From NCBI GenBank assembly GCA_002353555.1, contig DEJO01000008.1, positions 2,527 to 16,533 of the forward strand: DNA of 14,007 nucleotides, written 5' to 3'. The notes under the pieces are model-generated. The model was not told the origin of the DNA. It made no database searches and saw only the letters and a program-made list of their open reading frames with translations. Each line of letters starts with the position of its first letter. Within the stretch, counting starts at the first letter, position 1. Positions 13,960-14,007 of this stretch are shown in pieces. The translations under genes and the position numbers were made by a program. Source of the DNA: Prevotella sp. UBA2746. GTDB lineage: Bacteria; Bacteroidota; Bacteroidia; Bacteroidales; Bacteroidaceae.

Positions 13960-14007
13960 GGGGGAGTTATCGCGGCTACGCCGCTTGGGAGTTAAAAGGG
14001 AGTTAAA
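13941..14007 (+). repeat. Dispersed GGGAGTTAAA palindromic repeat, downstream of the PAP2 gene
   Basis: GGGAGTTAAA, AGGAGTTAAG, GGGGAGTTATCG, a GCGGC-TAC-GCCGC hairpin (13972-13984) and again GGGAGTTAAAA occur in order up to the window edge. This matches, in opposite orientation, the repeat at 12890-12958. It overlaps the final five codons and stop of the PAP2 gene and probably continues beyond the window. Confidence 0.75.

Overview
The window looks like chromosomal DNA of a Bacteroidota bacterium, most likely a Prevotellaceae member. Evidence: several promoters of the Bacteroidota form (TTTG, about 19-20 bases, TAnnTTTG), A-rich ribosome-binding regions without a clear Shine-Dalgarno, a TPP riboswitch in front of a TonB-dependent receptor plus PnuC-family gene, a giant 21-residue-repeat LRR protein with a Prevotella-like C-terminal tail, and dispersed 'GGGAGTTAAA' and 'CCCCCAACCC' intergenic repeats. 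The species cannot be fixed from sequence alone.

Layout. 1-28: probable last codons of an upstream gene. 53-3403 (+): secreted modular protein in which four EF-hand-like calcium loops alternate with four LRR arrays of 3, 4, 6 and 11 units. 3404-3605: convergent spacer with a strong 18-bp inverted repeat. 3606-4937 (-): AAA ATPase with a C-terminal DUF4143/nuclease-like region, with its own promoter and a 33-bp tandem repeat just upstream; a similar about 40-bp sequence lies on both sides of this gene. 4938-5613: 676-bp non-coding region holding these repeats, four copies of a promoter-bearing dispersed repeat (two intact, two decayed) and a TPP aptamer. 5614-8572 (+): thiamine uptake operon (outer-membrane receptor plus inner-membrane PnuT-like carrier, one base apart), ending at a 12-bp hairpin shared with the convergent trhA gene.

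8625-11604 (-): rnr (RNase R) followed by trhA (hemolysin III/PAQR membrane protein), separated by a 52-base pure polypyrimidine/polypurine tract. The rnr start is best placed at an ATG at 11604, since a GTG further upstream falls inside the promoter. 11605-11821: divergent promoter region with AT-rich heptamer repeats and a G/C hairpin. 11822-13959 (+): extended SDR (NAD-dependent epimerase/dehydratase type) followed by a PAP2-family membrane protein. The PAP2 gene is bracketed by inverted copies of a dispersed palindromic repeat, and the downstream copy supplies its last codons and stop.

How the genes work together: only the thiamine operon has a clear joint role, with TPP sensing controlling transport of thiamine across both membranes. 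rnr-trhA and SDR-PAP2 look like transcription units by orientation and absence of internal promoters, but a shared function is not shown. I found no CRISPR array, tRNA, rRNA, transposase or phage gene. The least explained parts are the ATPase with its repeat-rich surroundings and the promoter-repeat cluster upstream of the riboswitch.
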